A stretch of 31,675 bases of DNA from an uncultured Ruminococcus sp. (GTDB lineage Bacteria > Bacillota > Clostridia > Oscillospirales > Ruminococcaceae). The notes beneath the pieces are model-generated. The model saw only the letters and a list, made by a program, of their open reading frames with translations, was not told the DNA's origin and made no database searches. Where the stretch lies: assembly GCA_902796865.1 (NCBI GenBank), contig CADBQZ010000094.1:1-31675 (forward strand), read 5' to 3'. How positions within the stretch are numbered: position 1 is the stretch's first letter; every line of letters starts with the position of its first letter. The position numbers and the translations under genes were made by a program. This document shows, piece by piece, positions 31,330 to 31,675 of this stretch.

Positions 31330-31675
31330 AGTTCACCCCTGCGTGTGCAGGGAAAAGCGCAGCGAGTGGGTTTCAGATGATACCATGGGAGGATCACCCC
31401 TGCGTGTGCAGGGAAAAGGCACCGAGAGGTGCGTCTGAAGCAATCACAGAGGGATCACCCCTGCGTGTGCAGGGAAAAGACATCTTCATACGCCATGGCG
31501 ATATAGTCAGCAGGATCACCCCTGCGTGTGCAGGGAAAAGGTCGGCTTTTGTCCGACCGGCTAACCGTGCGAGGGATCACCCCTGCGTGTGCAGGGAAAA
31601 GTGTACAGGCAACGGCTCCGAACTTCACAGCCGAGGATCACCCCTGCGTGTGCAGGGAAAAGTACTCGCAGGAAA
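31330..31675 (-). CRISPR. type I-E CRISPR array, terminal part (6 repeats, 5 full spacers)
   Basis: Six 28-bp repeats at 31330-31357, 31391-31418, 31452-31479, 31513-31540, 31574-31601 and 31635-31662. They are separated by five spacers of exactly 33 nt, and the window ends 13 nt into a sixth. On the plus strand the repeat begins GGATCACCCC and ends GCAGGGAAAAG. On the minus strand it ends GGGGTGATCC, the canonical 3' end of type I-E repeats, so the array is read leftward and the leader and cas genes should lie to the right. The first repeat (31330) differs from the others only at its first three positions, AGT for GGA, which is the 3' end in canonical orientation. That is typical of the leader-distal terminal repeat. 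No cas gene is in the window. Confidence 0.95.

Overview
The window looks like a chromosomal piece of a low-GC, cellulosome-bearing Oscillospiraceae bacterium, most probably Ruminococcus or a close relative. The evidence is a dockerin-tagged GH5 enzyme, a cohesin/dockerin scaffoldin-type protein, the Clostridia-type order yqfC-yqfD-phoH-ybeY-era-yqzL-recO, the spore-associated ylbJ, and strong A+T-rich promoters with near-consensus hexamers. Species is inferred from gene content only.

Layout. 1-97 is the start of an ABC transporter ATPase (minus) with a leader of about 220 nt. 469-2489 (minus) holds an ECF-type S component and a D,D-carboxypeptidase-like protein in which all three catalytic motifs are altered. 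2663-4730 holds a metallophosphoesterase convergent with O-acetylhomoserine sulfhydrylase, with a shared bidirectional terminator between them. 4921-6012 is ylbJ, divergent from the long plus-strand housekeeping run 6102-13605 (yqfC, yqfD, phoH, ybeY, era, yqzL, recO, mutS2). 13729-19279 is an envelope and secretion region: a lipoprotein, a GH5-dockerin enzyme whose barrel is split by a CBM-like insert, a prohibitin-like SPFH protein and the cohesin/dockerin protein. 19380-20240 has no convincing protein gene but carries a minus-strand promoter, a structured leader and a terminator. 20371-20943 has a DUF1292 protein and a ~190-nt structured RNA that is probably 6S RNA. 21065-22530 (minus) is decayed: a possible response-regulator remnant, an intact alpha/beta hydrolase, an AarF/UbiB C-terminal fragment and a truncated DUF389 gene with an internal stop. 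22817-26732 (minus) is an operon of recD2, comF and an mreB-family gene. tRNA-Arg(ACG), a DUF4015 protein, a MecA-like adaptor, rpe and gltX follow. The last 346 bases are one end of a type I-E CRISPR array.

Two genes carry single in-frame stops where a serine is expected: gltX inside its KMSKS-type loop, and the DUF389 gene. Both are explained by one C-to-A change in a TCN codon. This is either real loss or sequence error.

The most unexplained parts are the ~0.8-kb orphan transcription unit at 19345-20192, the chimeric decay locus at 21235-22530, the interrupted gltX, and the dockerin-like segment inside the scaffoldin. I did not find a clear new defence or metabolic system. The cas genes that should serve the CRISPR array lie outside the window, and the repeat orientation suggests they are to the right.
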